DNA from: Streptomyces sp. GKU 895
GTDB lineage: Bacteria; Actinomycetota; Actinomycetes; Streptomycetales; Streptomycetaceae
Direction of reading: 5' to 3'
Assembly: GCA_002027195.1 (NCBI GenBank)
Contig: MWJO01000005.1
Coordinates: 1 to 64,000 of the forward strand
Length of the DNA stretch: 64,000 nt
The translations under genes were made by a program, and so were the position numbers. The notes beneath the pieces are model-generated. The model saw only the letters and a program-made list of their open reading frames with translations. It had not been told where the DNA came from and did no database searches. Positions 57,233 through 64,000 of this stretch are shown one piece after another (the first letter of the stretch is position 1; each line of letters begins with the position of its first letter).

Positions 57233-57511
57233 TCAGCAGGTCTTGCCCGCGTCGGCACCCTTGATGCAGTCGCCGACCTTGTTGGCACCGTCGCTCAGGG
57301 CAGCGTTGATGATCGCGGCGACGACGCCGACGATCGCCACGACGACCGCGGAGATGATGACCCACTCGACCGCGGAGGCACCACGGTCCAGCTCGCCGGA
57401 GCGGGCGCGCTCGACGCGCGCGCTCAGGAAGGTGACCAGGAAGTCCACCGCCGGGATCCCGGTGCTGAAGTTCCGTCCGTTCCGTCCGTTCAGTCCGTTC
57501 AGTCCGTTCAT
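57233..57511 (-). CDS. Flp-type pilin candidate
   Basis: A 92-aa protein with a short N-terminus of NGL/NGR repeats, then RGASAVEWVIISAVVVAIVGVVAAII, a hydrophobic core with the EW-containing Flp-like processing site, and a C-terminal cysteine pair (VGDCIKGADAGKTC). It is the natural major pilin of the locus. ATG 57511 has GAGGAC upstream. Confidence 0.75.
   Translation of the reverse strand: MNGLNGLNGRNGRNFSTGIPAVDFLVTFLSARVERARSGELDRGASAVEWVIISAVVVAIVGVVAAIINAALSDGANKVGDCIKGADAGKTC
57471..57506. repeat. four 9-bp units after the pilin start codon
   Basis: Units ttccgtccg (57471, 57480) and ttcagtccg (57489, 57498) encode NGR NGR NGL NGL directly after the ATG on the minus strand. The unit length is a multiple of three. 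Confidence 0.85.
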
Positions 57512-57606
57512 GATGTGTTGTCCTCTCGGTACAGCGGTTGCAGCGGTTGGCAGCAGTTGTGGAGACGGCCCAGGGGGCGTCCGGGGTTTCAAAAGCCTCA
57601 GGGGCC

Positions 57607-58530
57607 TCAGGAGACCTGGAACACCCGCATCGCCGCCGGAAAGATCAGGAACACCAGGAAGCCGGCGCACAGCAGCAGCTGGGCCACGAGCATCGACTGC
57701 GACTTCTCACCCGCGCTGCCCTCGATCTCGGCGAGTTCGCGGTGCCGCATGGTCTCGGCGCGGGAGGCGAGGGACTCGCGGACCTTGGCGCCGTCGTCCG
57801 CCACCAGGGCGAGCGAGGCGGACAGGTCCTTGAGCTCCTCCACGCCCAGCTCCTCACCGAGCGCGCCCAGCGCCTGCCACTGGCTGATGCCGGTGATGCG
57901 GGCGTCGGCGAGGGCGTTGCGGATGCGCTGGGTGGCCCAGCCGTCGGAGACCTCCGCGGCCGCCATCAGGGCCTCCGGGAGGCCGCGCCCGCCGGCGAGG
58001 CTCATCGAGACCAGGTCCAGGTACGCCCCGATCACGCGCCGCAGGTCACGACGCTTCTCGGCGGCGTCCCGCCGTACCTCCAGGTCGGGCAGGAAGAAGA
58101 AGACCGCCGCGAAGGTGAGCGCCAGCCAGACCGGGATGATCGGGCTGCTGCCCAGGCTCAGGGTCCACGCCACCGCGAACAGGAACGGGCCGAAGAACAG
58201 GCCCGCGACGCCGAGCAGCACCTTCGTGGCGAGGAACTTCTCCCAGCTGCGGTCCAGGACGGCGAGGTCCGCGCGCAGCGACCGCTGCTCCCAGCCCTGC
58301 TGCATGTAGAACTCGGCGACGCGCATGCCGACGTCGGCCCGGAGGGAGCCGAGCCGGCCCTGGTCGGCGGCGGTGCGGGCGGACTCGTACGACGCCCCGC
58401 GCGCCCGCATCGCGTCGATCCGCGCCACCTGCGCGATCGCGCTCCGCTTCGACGGCATGAGGGCACGGACGAGGACGTAGATGCCCAGACCGATGACGGC
58501 GCCGACGACGAGCGGCATGGTCAGGTTCAT
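57607..58530 (-). CDS. tadC: TadC-like type II secretion F-domain protein
   Basis: A 307-aa inner-membrane platform protein with the T2SSF domain (VSMSLAGGRGLPEALMAAAEV) and a final helix. It partners with TadB to connect the ATPase to the pilus. It starts in ATGA overlap with tadB. Confidence 0.85.
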   Translation of the reverse strand: MNLTMPLVVGAVIGLGIYVLVRALMPSKRSAIAQVARIDAMRARGASYESARTAADQGRLGSLRADVGMRVAEFYMQQGWEQRSLRADLAVLDRSWEKFLATKVLLGVAGLFFGPFLFAVAWTLSLGSSPIIPVWLALTFAAVFFFLPDLEVRRDAAEKRRDLRRVIGAYLDLVSMSLAGGRGLPEALMAAAEVSDGWATQRIRNALADARITGISQWQALGALGEELGVEELKDLSASLALVADDGAKVRESLASRAETMRHRELAEIEGSAGEKSQSMLVAQLLLCAGFLVFLIFPAAMRVFQVS

Positions 58531-59519
58531 CGACGGACCCCCTCTTCCTGCTGGAGCGTCTGGGGTGACGGGGACGACTGCGACGACGGGTTGCGCGGCC
58601 GGACGAACTGCACCGACGACTCGTCCTTGACCAGGAAGCGTTCGGGCGTCTCGATGGTCGACAGCTTGCGCAGCCACCAGAAGCCGAGCGCGAACAGGCC
58701 GCAGACACAGGCGAGTACGAGCTGGCCGACGGCCGTGCCGTACGGCTCCACGAAGTCGCGGTTGAAGATGGACAGGCCCAGCACGAAAGCGATCGAGACG
58801 GCGACGACGATCTGCACCGAGCGGCGCGTCGAGGACCGCTGCGCCATCACGCGCTGCCGCATGTCGACCTCTTCACGGGCCGACTTGGCGAGCGCGCCGA
58901 GCACCTGCCGCAGACCGGGGCCGCGCAGGCGGGCGTTGAGGATGAGGGCGGCGACGATGATGTCGGCGGACGCGTCGTCGATCTCGTCGGCGAGGTGCTG
59001 GAGCGCGTCGGGCAGCGGGGTGCGGGCGCGCAGGCGGTCGACCAGGGCGTCCAGGTGCGGGCGCAGCACCGGGGCGGACGCGCGCGCGGACGCCGGGATG
59101 GCCTGCTCCAGGCCGACCGCGCCGGCGATGGTGTCGCGCAGGGACTCGGTCCAGGAGGCGAGCGCCTCCACCCGGCGCATGGCGGCCCGCTCCTCCGCGG
59201 CGCCGCCGAACAGCCGGTCCCAGAAGAAGACGAGCACACCGGCCGCGATGCCGGCGACGGCCCAGCGGGTGAGCAGGAGGACGACGAGACCGACGATGGC
59301 GGCGAGCGAGCCGCGCTGTCCGGCGAACCGGATCAGCTCGCTCGCCCGCTCGGCGGCCTTCTGCTTCTCGTGTTCGGGCTTGGCCGGCAGGCCGCGTACG
59401 GCGACCAGGAACAGCGCGAGCCCGCCGCCGACGGCGACACCGCAGGCGAGGGAGTAGAGGACGGTGGTGGAGAAGAGCCCGCCCATGGAGCCGAGAGAGC
59501 CCAAAGCTGCAAGATTCAT
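58527..59519 (-). CDS. tadB: TadB-like type II secretion F-domain protein
   Basis: The T2SSF domain (SWTESLRDTIAGAVGLEQAIPASA) and several helices identify it. ATG 59519 is chosen because GGGGGT precedes it; the alternative GTG 59531 overlaps tadA. Protein length is 330 aa. It is the second platform protein of the Tad apparatus. Confidence 0.85.
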   Translation of the reverse strand: MNLAALGSLGSMGGLFSTTVLYSLACGVAVGGGLALFLVAVRGLPAKPEHEKQKAAERASELIRFAGQRGSLAAIVGLVVLLLTRWAVAGIAAGVLVFFWDRLFGGAAEERAAMRRVEALASWTESLRDTIAGAVGLEQAIPASARASAPVLRPHLDALVDRLRARTPLPDALQHLADEIDDASADIIVAALILNARLRGPGLRQVLGALAKSAREEVDMRQRVMAQRSSTRRSVQIVVAVSIAFVLGLSIFNRDFVEPYGTAVGQLVLACVCGLFALGFWWLRKLSTIETPERFLVKDESSVQFVRPRNPSSQSSPSPQTLQQEEGVRR

Positions 59520-59521
59520 GA

Positions 59522-60829
59522 TTACCCCCACGTTCCCGTGGGCCGGTAGCCCTGTGCGATCAGGTCGTCCACGCAGGCGATGGGCGCGTGCGGCACGATC
59601 CGGCCGTCGTGCGCCTCGGCGAACACCTCGCTGGACAGCACCCGGCCGTCCACGCCGTTGACCTCGCGGACCGAGGTGACCATGCGCTGGAGGCGGCCGC
59701 CCGTCTGGTAGTTGTTGCGCCGCTGGATGAAGACGACGAAGTTCACGGCGCCCGCGATGAGCATCTGGCTGGCCTCGATGGGCAGTCGCTCGGCGGCTTG
59801 GAGCGCGTACGTGGAAATACGGTTGAAGACCTCGTGCGAGCTGTTGGCGTGGATCGTGGAGAGCGAGCCGTCGTTGCCCTGCGACATCGCGTTGAGCATG
59901 GTCACGATCTCGTCGCCGAGCACCTCACCGACGATGACGCGGGAGGGGTTCATACGCAGCGAACGGCGGACCAGCTCGGCCATCGAAATCATGCCCTGGC
60001 CCTCGGAGTTGGGCAGGCGTTCCTCGAAGGCGACGACGTTGGGATGCAGGTCGGGGAAGGTGTCGAGGCCGAGTTCCAGGGCGCGCTCGACGGTGATGAG
60101 GCGCTCGTGCGGCGGGATCTCGTTGGCGAGGGCCCGCAGCAGCGTCGTCTTGCCGGCGTTGGTGGCGCCCGCGATCATGATGTTCTTGCGGGCGCGGACC
60201 GCGCAGGCGAGGAAGTGCGCGACCTCCGGGCTCAGCGTGCCGTTGCCGACGAGGTCGGAGATGAAGACCTTGCCCATGCGGGCCCGGCGGATGGACAGCG
60301 CGGGTCGCCGGGTGACGTCCATGACCGCCGACAGACGCGAGCCGTCCGGGAGGCGGAGGTCGAGCTGCGGGTTGGCGGAGTCGAAGGGGCGGGAGGACAG
60401 GCCCGAGTACGCGCCGAGCACCTGGATGAGCTCGATGAGCTCCTCGTCGGACTCGGCGACCGGATCGCCCTTGACTTCACGGCCATCCGAATAGCCGACG
60501 AAGACCTGGTCGTACCCGTTGATGTCGATGTTCTCGACGTCCGGGTTGTCGAGGAGGGGCTGGAGCCGCCCGACGCCGAACAGCGCGGCGTGCACGGCGG
60601 CGGCGTACTGCTCCTCGGTCTCCGCGTCGAGCGGGGTGCGCCCGGCGTTGATCTCGGTCCGCGCGTAGTCCTCGAGGATCTGGGCTATGACCGCGCGGGC
60701 GTAGTGCCGTTCGTCCTCGCCCGACATCGGGGTGACACCGGCGACCTGGTCCTGACGCCGCTGCTCGGCGATCCGGTCACCGGCCTCCTGCCGGAACCGC
60801 TTGACCAGTTGATGGTCGACAGCGGTCAT
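59522..60829 (-). CDS. tadA: TadA/CpaF-type pilus assembly ATPase
   Basis: A 435-aa secretion ATPase with Walker A GATNAGKTTLLRALA, Asp box region, ITVERALELGLDTFPD, Walker B RVIVGEVLGDE and the His box SLSTIHANSS. It drives pilus extension and perhaps retraction. It overlaps the next gene upstream by four bases. Confidence 0.94.
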   Translation of the reverse strand: MTAVDHQLVKRFRQEAGDRIAEQRRQDQVAGVTPMSGEDERHYARAVIAQILEDYARTEINAGRTPLDAETEEQYAAAVHAALFGVGRLQPLLDNPDVENIDINGYDQVFVGYSDGREVKGDPVAESDEELIELIQVLGAYSGLSSRPFDSANPQLDLRLPDGSRLSAVMDVTRRPALSIRRARMGKVFISDLVGNGTLSPEVAHFLACAVRARKNIMIAGATNAGKTTLLRALANEIPPHERLITVERALELGLDTFPDLHPNVVAFEERLPNSEGQGMISMAELVRRSLRMNPSRVIVGEVLGDEIVTMLNAMSQGNDGSLSTIHANSSHEVFNRISTYALQAAERLPIEASQMLIAGAVNFVVFIQRRNNYQTGGRLQRMVTSVREVNGVDGRVLSSEVFAEAHDGRIVPHAPIACVDDLIAQGYRPTGTWG

Positions 60830-61695
60830 CGCCCGGCCTCCGCATGGCCGTTCATCTGGCCGAGCGGCTGACCGTGCTGGGCCTGGGTGGGTACGGACCA
60901 GGCGGCGCCGTACTGCTGGTACAGGTCGGCGGTGACCTTGCGGGCGGAGCGGATGAGCAGCGACTTGTCGAGGCGCCCGCGCTTGCGGCCGGCCAACTGG
61001 TCGGCGCCGGCGGGGTCGTCGGCAATGGTGCCGACGACGCGGGCGCCGGTCTGGGCGTGCACGAGCATGTCGTTGACCTGGCCCGCGATCTTCGCCGCGT
61101 TGTTGGTGTCCGCGACGAGGACGACACCGATCATCGGGTTGCCCATGGTCGCGACGCCACGCTGACCGCCGTGCAGCCTGTTGCCGAGGGCGGCGGCACG
61201 GTCACGGACGCGGGCGATGGCCTCGGGCTCGGTGCGGGAGACGAGCAGCACGAGGGAGGCGTGCGGGAAGAGGTCCACGACGGGGGTCTCACCGGCGATG
61301 CGGCCGCAGTCGGCGATGACGTCGGCGGCGGCGTGCGGGGACTCGGCGAGGGCGGCGAAGGAGTGGCCGAGGGTCGGCCAGAGCCCGGCGAGACCGGCGG
61401 CCTGCTCGGCGTTGCCGAGACCGACGAGGACTTCGAGTCCGCCGCTCAACGGCTGCACGTGGTCCCAGATCTGGTCGGGGACGAGGCCGCGGCGCGCGGT
61501 GGCGGCGATGGACAGCATGCCGGTGTTCGGGTTGAGCGGGCCTCCGTGCGCGGCGGCACTGCGGTACACGAGGTCGCCGCCCGCCGGGTCGGTCTCGGCG
61601 AGCAGCACACGCCGCGGCCAGACCGCCGCGAGGGCGACGGCTGCGGTGGTGACGCCGGGGGAGCCTTTGTCGGCGGCGAGAGCGATGAGCGCCAT
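60826..61695 (-). CDS. TadZ/CpaE-like MinD/ParA ATPase
   Basis: A 289-aa protein of the SIMIBI fold with a deviant Walker A (DKGSPGVTT) at residue 9 and an ADCGRIAG Walker-B-like strand. TadZ/CpaE proteins place the Tad machine at a cell site. ATG 61695 is preferred; longer frames extend into cpaB. It precedes tadA in the operon. Confidence 0.78.
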   Translation of the reverse strand: MALIALAADKGSPGVTTAAVALAAVWPRRVLLAETDPAGGDLVYRSAAAHGGPLNPNTGMLSIAATARRGLVPDQIWDHVQPLSGGLEVLVGLGNAEQAAGLAGLWPTLGHSFAALAESPHAAADVIADCGRIAGETPVVDLFPHASLVLLVSRTEPEAIARVRDRAAALGNRLHGGQRGVATMGNPMIGVVLVADTNNAAKIAGQVNDMLVHAQTGARVVGTIADDPAGADQLAGRKRGRLDKSLLIRSARKVTADLYQQYGAAWSVPTQAQHGQPLGQMNGHAEAGR

Positions 61696-61712
61696 GGGAC
61701 TGGGGCCGCCTT

Positions 61713-62435
61713 CTAGTTGCTGCTGTTGTTGGGGACGAGGACGAGGACGACCTGACCGTTGGCGGCGGCCTGCGCGAGGTCGGCGGCGACGTCGGAGTCG
61801 ACGGCGAGTGTGTAGGCGGAGTTGGCGCTGCCGACGATCTCGTCGCTGTCGGCCTTCGGCACGTTGGTCACGGTCGCCTTGTCGACGAGCACCGAGTCGC
61901 TGTTGCCGGTCGTGGAGGCGGAGCTGTTGCCGCGGGAGCCGCCGTCGGCGACGCGGTAGGCGGCGACGGTGTCGCCCACCTTGATGCCCGCCGGGAACTG
62001 GCCCGCCTTGAGGGAGAGACCGACGAGGGTCTTGCCCTCGGAGGCGCCCGCCTCGTCGCCGAACATCTGGCCCATGACGACCGTGTCCTTGGGAATGGTC
62101 GTGACGGCCTTCAGCGTCTTCAGGGTGCCCAGCTGGGACCACTTGACGTAGTTGATGGCGGAGTCCTCGGCGACCATCACCGACGTCACGTCGCTGTCGG
62201 TGACCTTCCCGCCGACGGGAATCTCCTCGGTCACCTTGACGACCTCGATCCGATCCCCGGCCTGCAGCACCAGCATGGTCGCACCCAGCGCCCCCACCAG
62301 AATCAGCAGCACCGCCAGCGCGGCCAACGCCGGTTTGCGCTCGCGAGGCGGGGTGGGAAGGCGGTCACCGACCGACGGCTGAGCCGGAGCGGCGGAACGA
62401 CCCTGACCCGCCCCCGTACGCTCTTGGATCTTCAC
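61713..62435 (-). CDS. cpaB: CpaB/RcpC-like SAF-domain protein, first gene of the Tad unit
   Basis: A 240-aa single-pass membrane protein. The helix at about residues 36-57 is followed by a SAF domain (EEIPVGGKVTDSDV, then LKAGQFPAGIKVGDTVAAYRV). In Gram-negatives CpaB supports the secretin, which is absent here, so its Gram-positive role may be wall-crossing support. The start is GTG 62435. Confidence 0.85.
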   Translation of the reverse strand: MKIQERTGAGQGRSAAPAQPSVGDRLPTPPRERKPALAALAVLLILVGALGATMLVLQAGDRIEVVKVTEEIPVGGKVTDSDVTSVMVAEDSAINYVKWSQLGTLKTLKAVTTIPKDTVVMGQMFGDEAGASEGKTLVGLSLKAGQFPAGIKVGDTVAAYRVADGGSRGNSSASTTGNSDSVLVDKATVTNVPKADSDEIVGSANSAYTLAVDSDVAADLAQAAANGQVVLVLVPNNSSN

Positions 62436-62843
62436 GCAACCGCTCCCCGTACACCCAAGAAAAAGTCTGCCAAATAAGCTGGAAATTAGGACACTTCACC
62501 CAGGTCCACTCGACTCATGCGAATAGCCATCGGTGGGGTGAGTGTCAAGCCATGGCACCGTATCAGCCGCACATAAGCCCCTCAAGGCGCGTTCGAGGTC
62601 ACGCATCTCACCCCGCACCCTGTTATCCATCTGCAACTTCAGGCGCGCGGCGCCCAGTTATCCAGGTGCCCGAAACGGCTTGCCACCTGTGCGCGAGCGA
62701 ACCGTGGACTCCTGTCCCGCCCGGCCCGTGATGCGACGTCCGTCACCACCCGCCCATGAGGCCTGCACGATTCACTCACGAAGCCCGACAGGCACCGTGC
62801 CATGATCTTTCCTCGGTTTCACGGACACGGGGGCGTTGGACAC
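62436..62843. promoter_or_regulatory. 408-bp divergent region with two GTTATCCA elements
   Basis: No gene is supported. The sequence is A+T-rich close to cpaB (aagaaaaagtctgccaaat). GTTATCCA occurs at 62622-62629 and 62657-62664, 35 bp apart in the same orientation, sharing the core of the element found upstream of recQ. It should contain the Tad promoter and one for the gene at 62844. Confidence 0.5.
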
Positions 62844-63755
62844 ATGGCAAAGGCAAGCGCAGACCTTCTGCCCGTCGGCGGGGCGGCACTGGCGTCCGAC
62901 CCGCGGGTCCTGGCGGCGGCCCGCGCGATCGGCGCCCGCACCGGGGTCGACTACACGAACGACGCGGCGGTGTCGGCGTTGCTGGCGGAGCGGCGCAAGG
63001 CGGCCCACGACGCCCAGTACCGGCCGTTGGCGTGGCTGAGCGGCCTGATGATGGCCGCGGCCGTGGTCTGGGCTGTGGTGGCACTGGACGTACCCGCGCT
63101 CGACCGGAGGACGGCACTCGCGGCGGTCCCGGTCCTCATCGTGGCCATCGCCCTGTACGTCCGGGTCCGCAAGGGCTGGAGGCGCGAGCTGACGCACCCC
63201 GCCCTCGCCGGTTACCGCGAGCTGCTGGGCGTTGCCCTGGCCCACGGGCTGCCGCTCGCGCATGTGCCGCCGTGGCTGGAGGGGCGGCCGGAGTACGACT
63301 CGACGAGCACGGACCAGGCGGGGAACCGGAAGGGAGCGACGCCGATCCCGACGTATCCGAAGGTCGATACGGCCGCCGCACCGACTCCCACCCCGCCGGC
63401 GCCCGCGGTGGTCACCGTCCCCCCGAAGCCGCCCGCCGTCTCCGAGTACGAGCGCATCGCCGACGCCGGCGGCTGGCACGACGAGGCGGGCTGTCTGCTG
63501 ATCTTCGCGGGCGCCATCGGCGCAGGGTGGGCCTGGCAGGAGACCGAGCCGCTCGGTTACGGCCTCCTGGCCCTGATCCCGCTGGCGGTCGCCGTCTGGC
63601 TGGCCGGCAGCAGGCAGGGCAACGAGAAGACCCGGCTGCGGGCGGAGGCGACGGAGTACGTCAGGGCGGTCGCGGCGGCGCAGGCGGCGGGCGCGCAGGT
63701 GCCCGAACTGTCGCCGCAGCTGAAGAAGTTGCTGCACGGCACATACGCCCCGTAA
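62844..63755 (+). CDS. membrane protein of unknown function
   Basis: A 303-aa protein with helices at about residues 66-86 and 90-108, a Pro/Thr-rich middle and a second pair of helices near residues 220-258. No recognised family. ATG 62844 matches the compact context. It is divergent from the Tad operon; a link with it is possible but unproven. Confidence 0.7.
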   Translation: MAKASADLLPVGGAALASDPRVLAAARAIGARTGVDYTNDAAVSALLAERRKAAHDAQYRPLAWLSGLMMAAAVVWAVVALDVPALDRRTALAAVPVLIVAIALYVRVRKGWRRELTHPALAGYRELLGVALAHGLPLAHVPPWLEGRPEYDSTSTDQAGNRKGATPIPTYPKVDTAAAPTPTPPAPAVVTVPPKPPAVSEYERIADAGGWHDEAGCLLIFAGAIGAGWAWQETEPLGYGLLALIPLAVAVWLAGSRQGNEKTRLRAEATEYVRAVAAAQAAGAQVPELSPQLKKLLHGTYAP

Positions 63756-63794
63756 GCACACAGAAGACCCGACCCAAGGCCGAGGAGTCCCCCC

Positions 63795-64000
63795 ATGAAG
63801 CGCGCCGCACCGGCCGCCCTCTCCCTCGTCTCCGTTCTGTCCCTCGCCACGCTGACGGCGTGCGGCGGAGCGGGCGGAGGTTCGGACGCGAAGACGACCG
63901 ACCAGGCGAAGGCCACGCCTACGCCCTCGGCCACCGCCTCTGTGGCCAAGCCCGCCGCGGACCCGGCGAAGGAACTGGCGAAGCTGCTCGTCACGAAGGT
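63795..64000 (+). CDS. lipoprotein, 5' part only
   Basis: ATG 63795, with GAGGAG upstream, starts a lipoprotein signal peptide with lipobox LTAC and a Gly/Ser/Thr/Ala-rich linker. The frame is open to the window edge; its product cannot be named. Confidence 0.7.
   Translation, partial: MKRAAPAALSLVSVLSLATLTACGGAGGGSDAKTTDQAKATPTPSATASVAKPAADPAKELAKLLVTK

Overview
The window is chromosomal DNA from a Streptomyces-like actinomycete. It has very high G+C, strongly G/C-biased third codon positions and many GTG starts. It carries a 14-gene nuo operon, a futalosine-pathway menaquinone gene (mqnC), an SsgA-like protein, secreted NlpC/P60 and chitinase-like enzymes, and a Gram-positive Tad pilus locus. 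No rRNA, tRNA, CRISPR array, transposase or phage gene was seen.

Layout. 1-8.3 kb: an M56 membrane protease, then a GntR regulator ahead of a likely operon of an 8-Cys ferredoxin, a sulfonate/nitrate-type ABC importer (lipoprotein, permease, ATPase), an FAD oxidoreductase of the fumarate reductase/APS reductase superfamily and a HEAT-repeat region. 8.3-11 kb: recQ and a small secreted protein. 11-27.2 kb: nuoN to nuoA on the minus strand, mostly with ATGA/GTGA overlaps, after a long regulatory region. 27.9-32.6 kb: NlpC/P60 hydrolase, peptide deformylase, menJ-like reductase, GNAT, an orphan PASTA protein, menG. 32.6-37.5 kb: exopolysaccharide genes (small membrane protein, NodB-GT2 fusion, acyltransferase) and a GH18-like protein. 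37.5-43.1 kb: mqnC, prepilin peptidase and a large LysM/BTAD-like membrane protein. 43.4-45.7 kb: lipoproteins and a mosaic of gene remnants. 45.7-53.2 kb: a polymorphic-toxin operon around a 1529-aa RHS protein, flanked by two paralogous small proteins, plus a TriTu-like immunity protein and a divergent WXG100-like protein. 53.2-55.5 kb: SsgA-like protein and a sigma factor fused to a membrane domain. 55.8-62.4 kb: Tad pilus genes. 62.8-64 kb: a membrane protein and the start of a lipoprotein.

How the parts connect. nuo (NADH:menaquinone oxidoreductase), mqnC, menG and the menJ-like reductase all serve the menaquinone-dependent respiratory chain. The prepilin peptidase near 39-40 kb probably processes the Flp-like pilin at 57 kb. 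The toxin operon looks like a type VII secretion-linked RHS effector with immunity genes.

Sequence quality. At least six genes (the flavoprotein, its HEAT region, nuoD, nuoG, the GH18-like gene and the LysM/BTAD gene) contain single-base frame changes, mostly in G/C runs, although coding character continues in the new frame. nuoG and nuoD belong to an otherwise intact operon, so consensus errors are more likely than true decay. Affected genes are reported with full extents and the approximate break positions.
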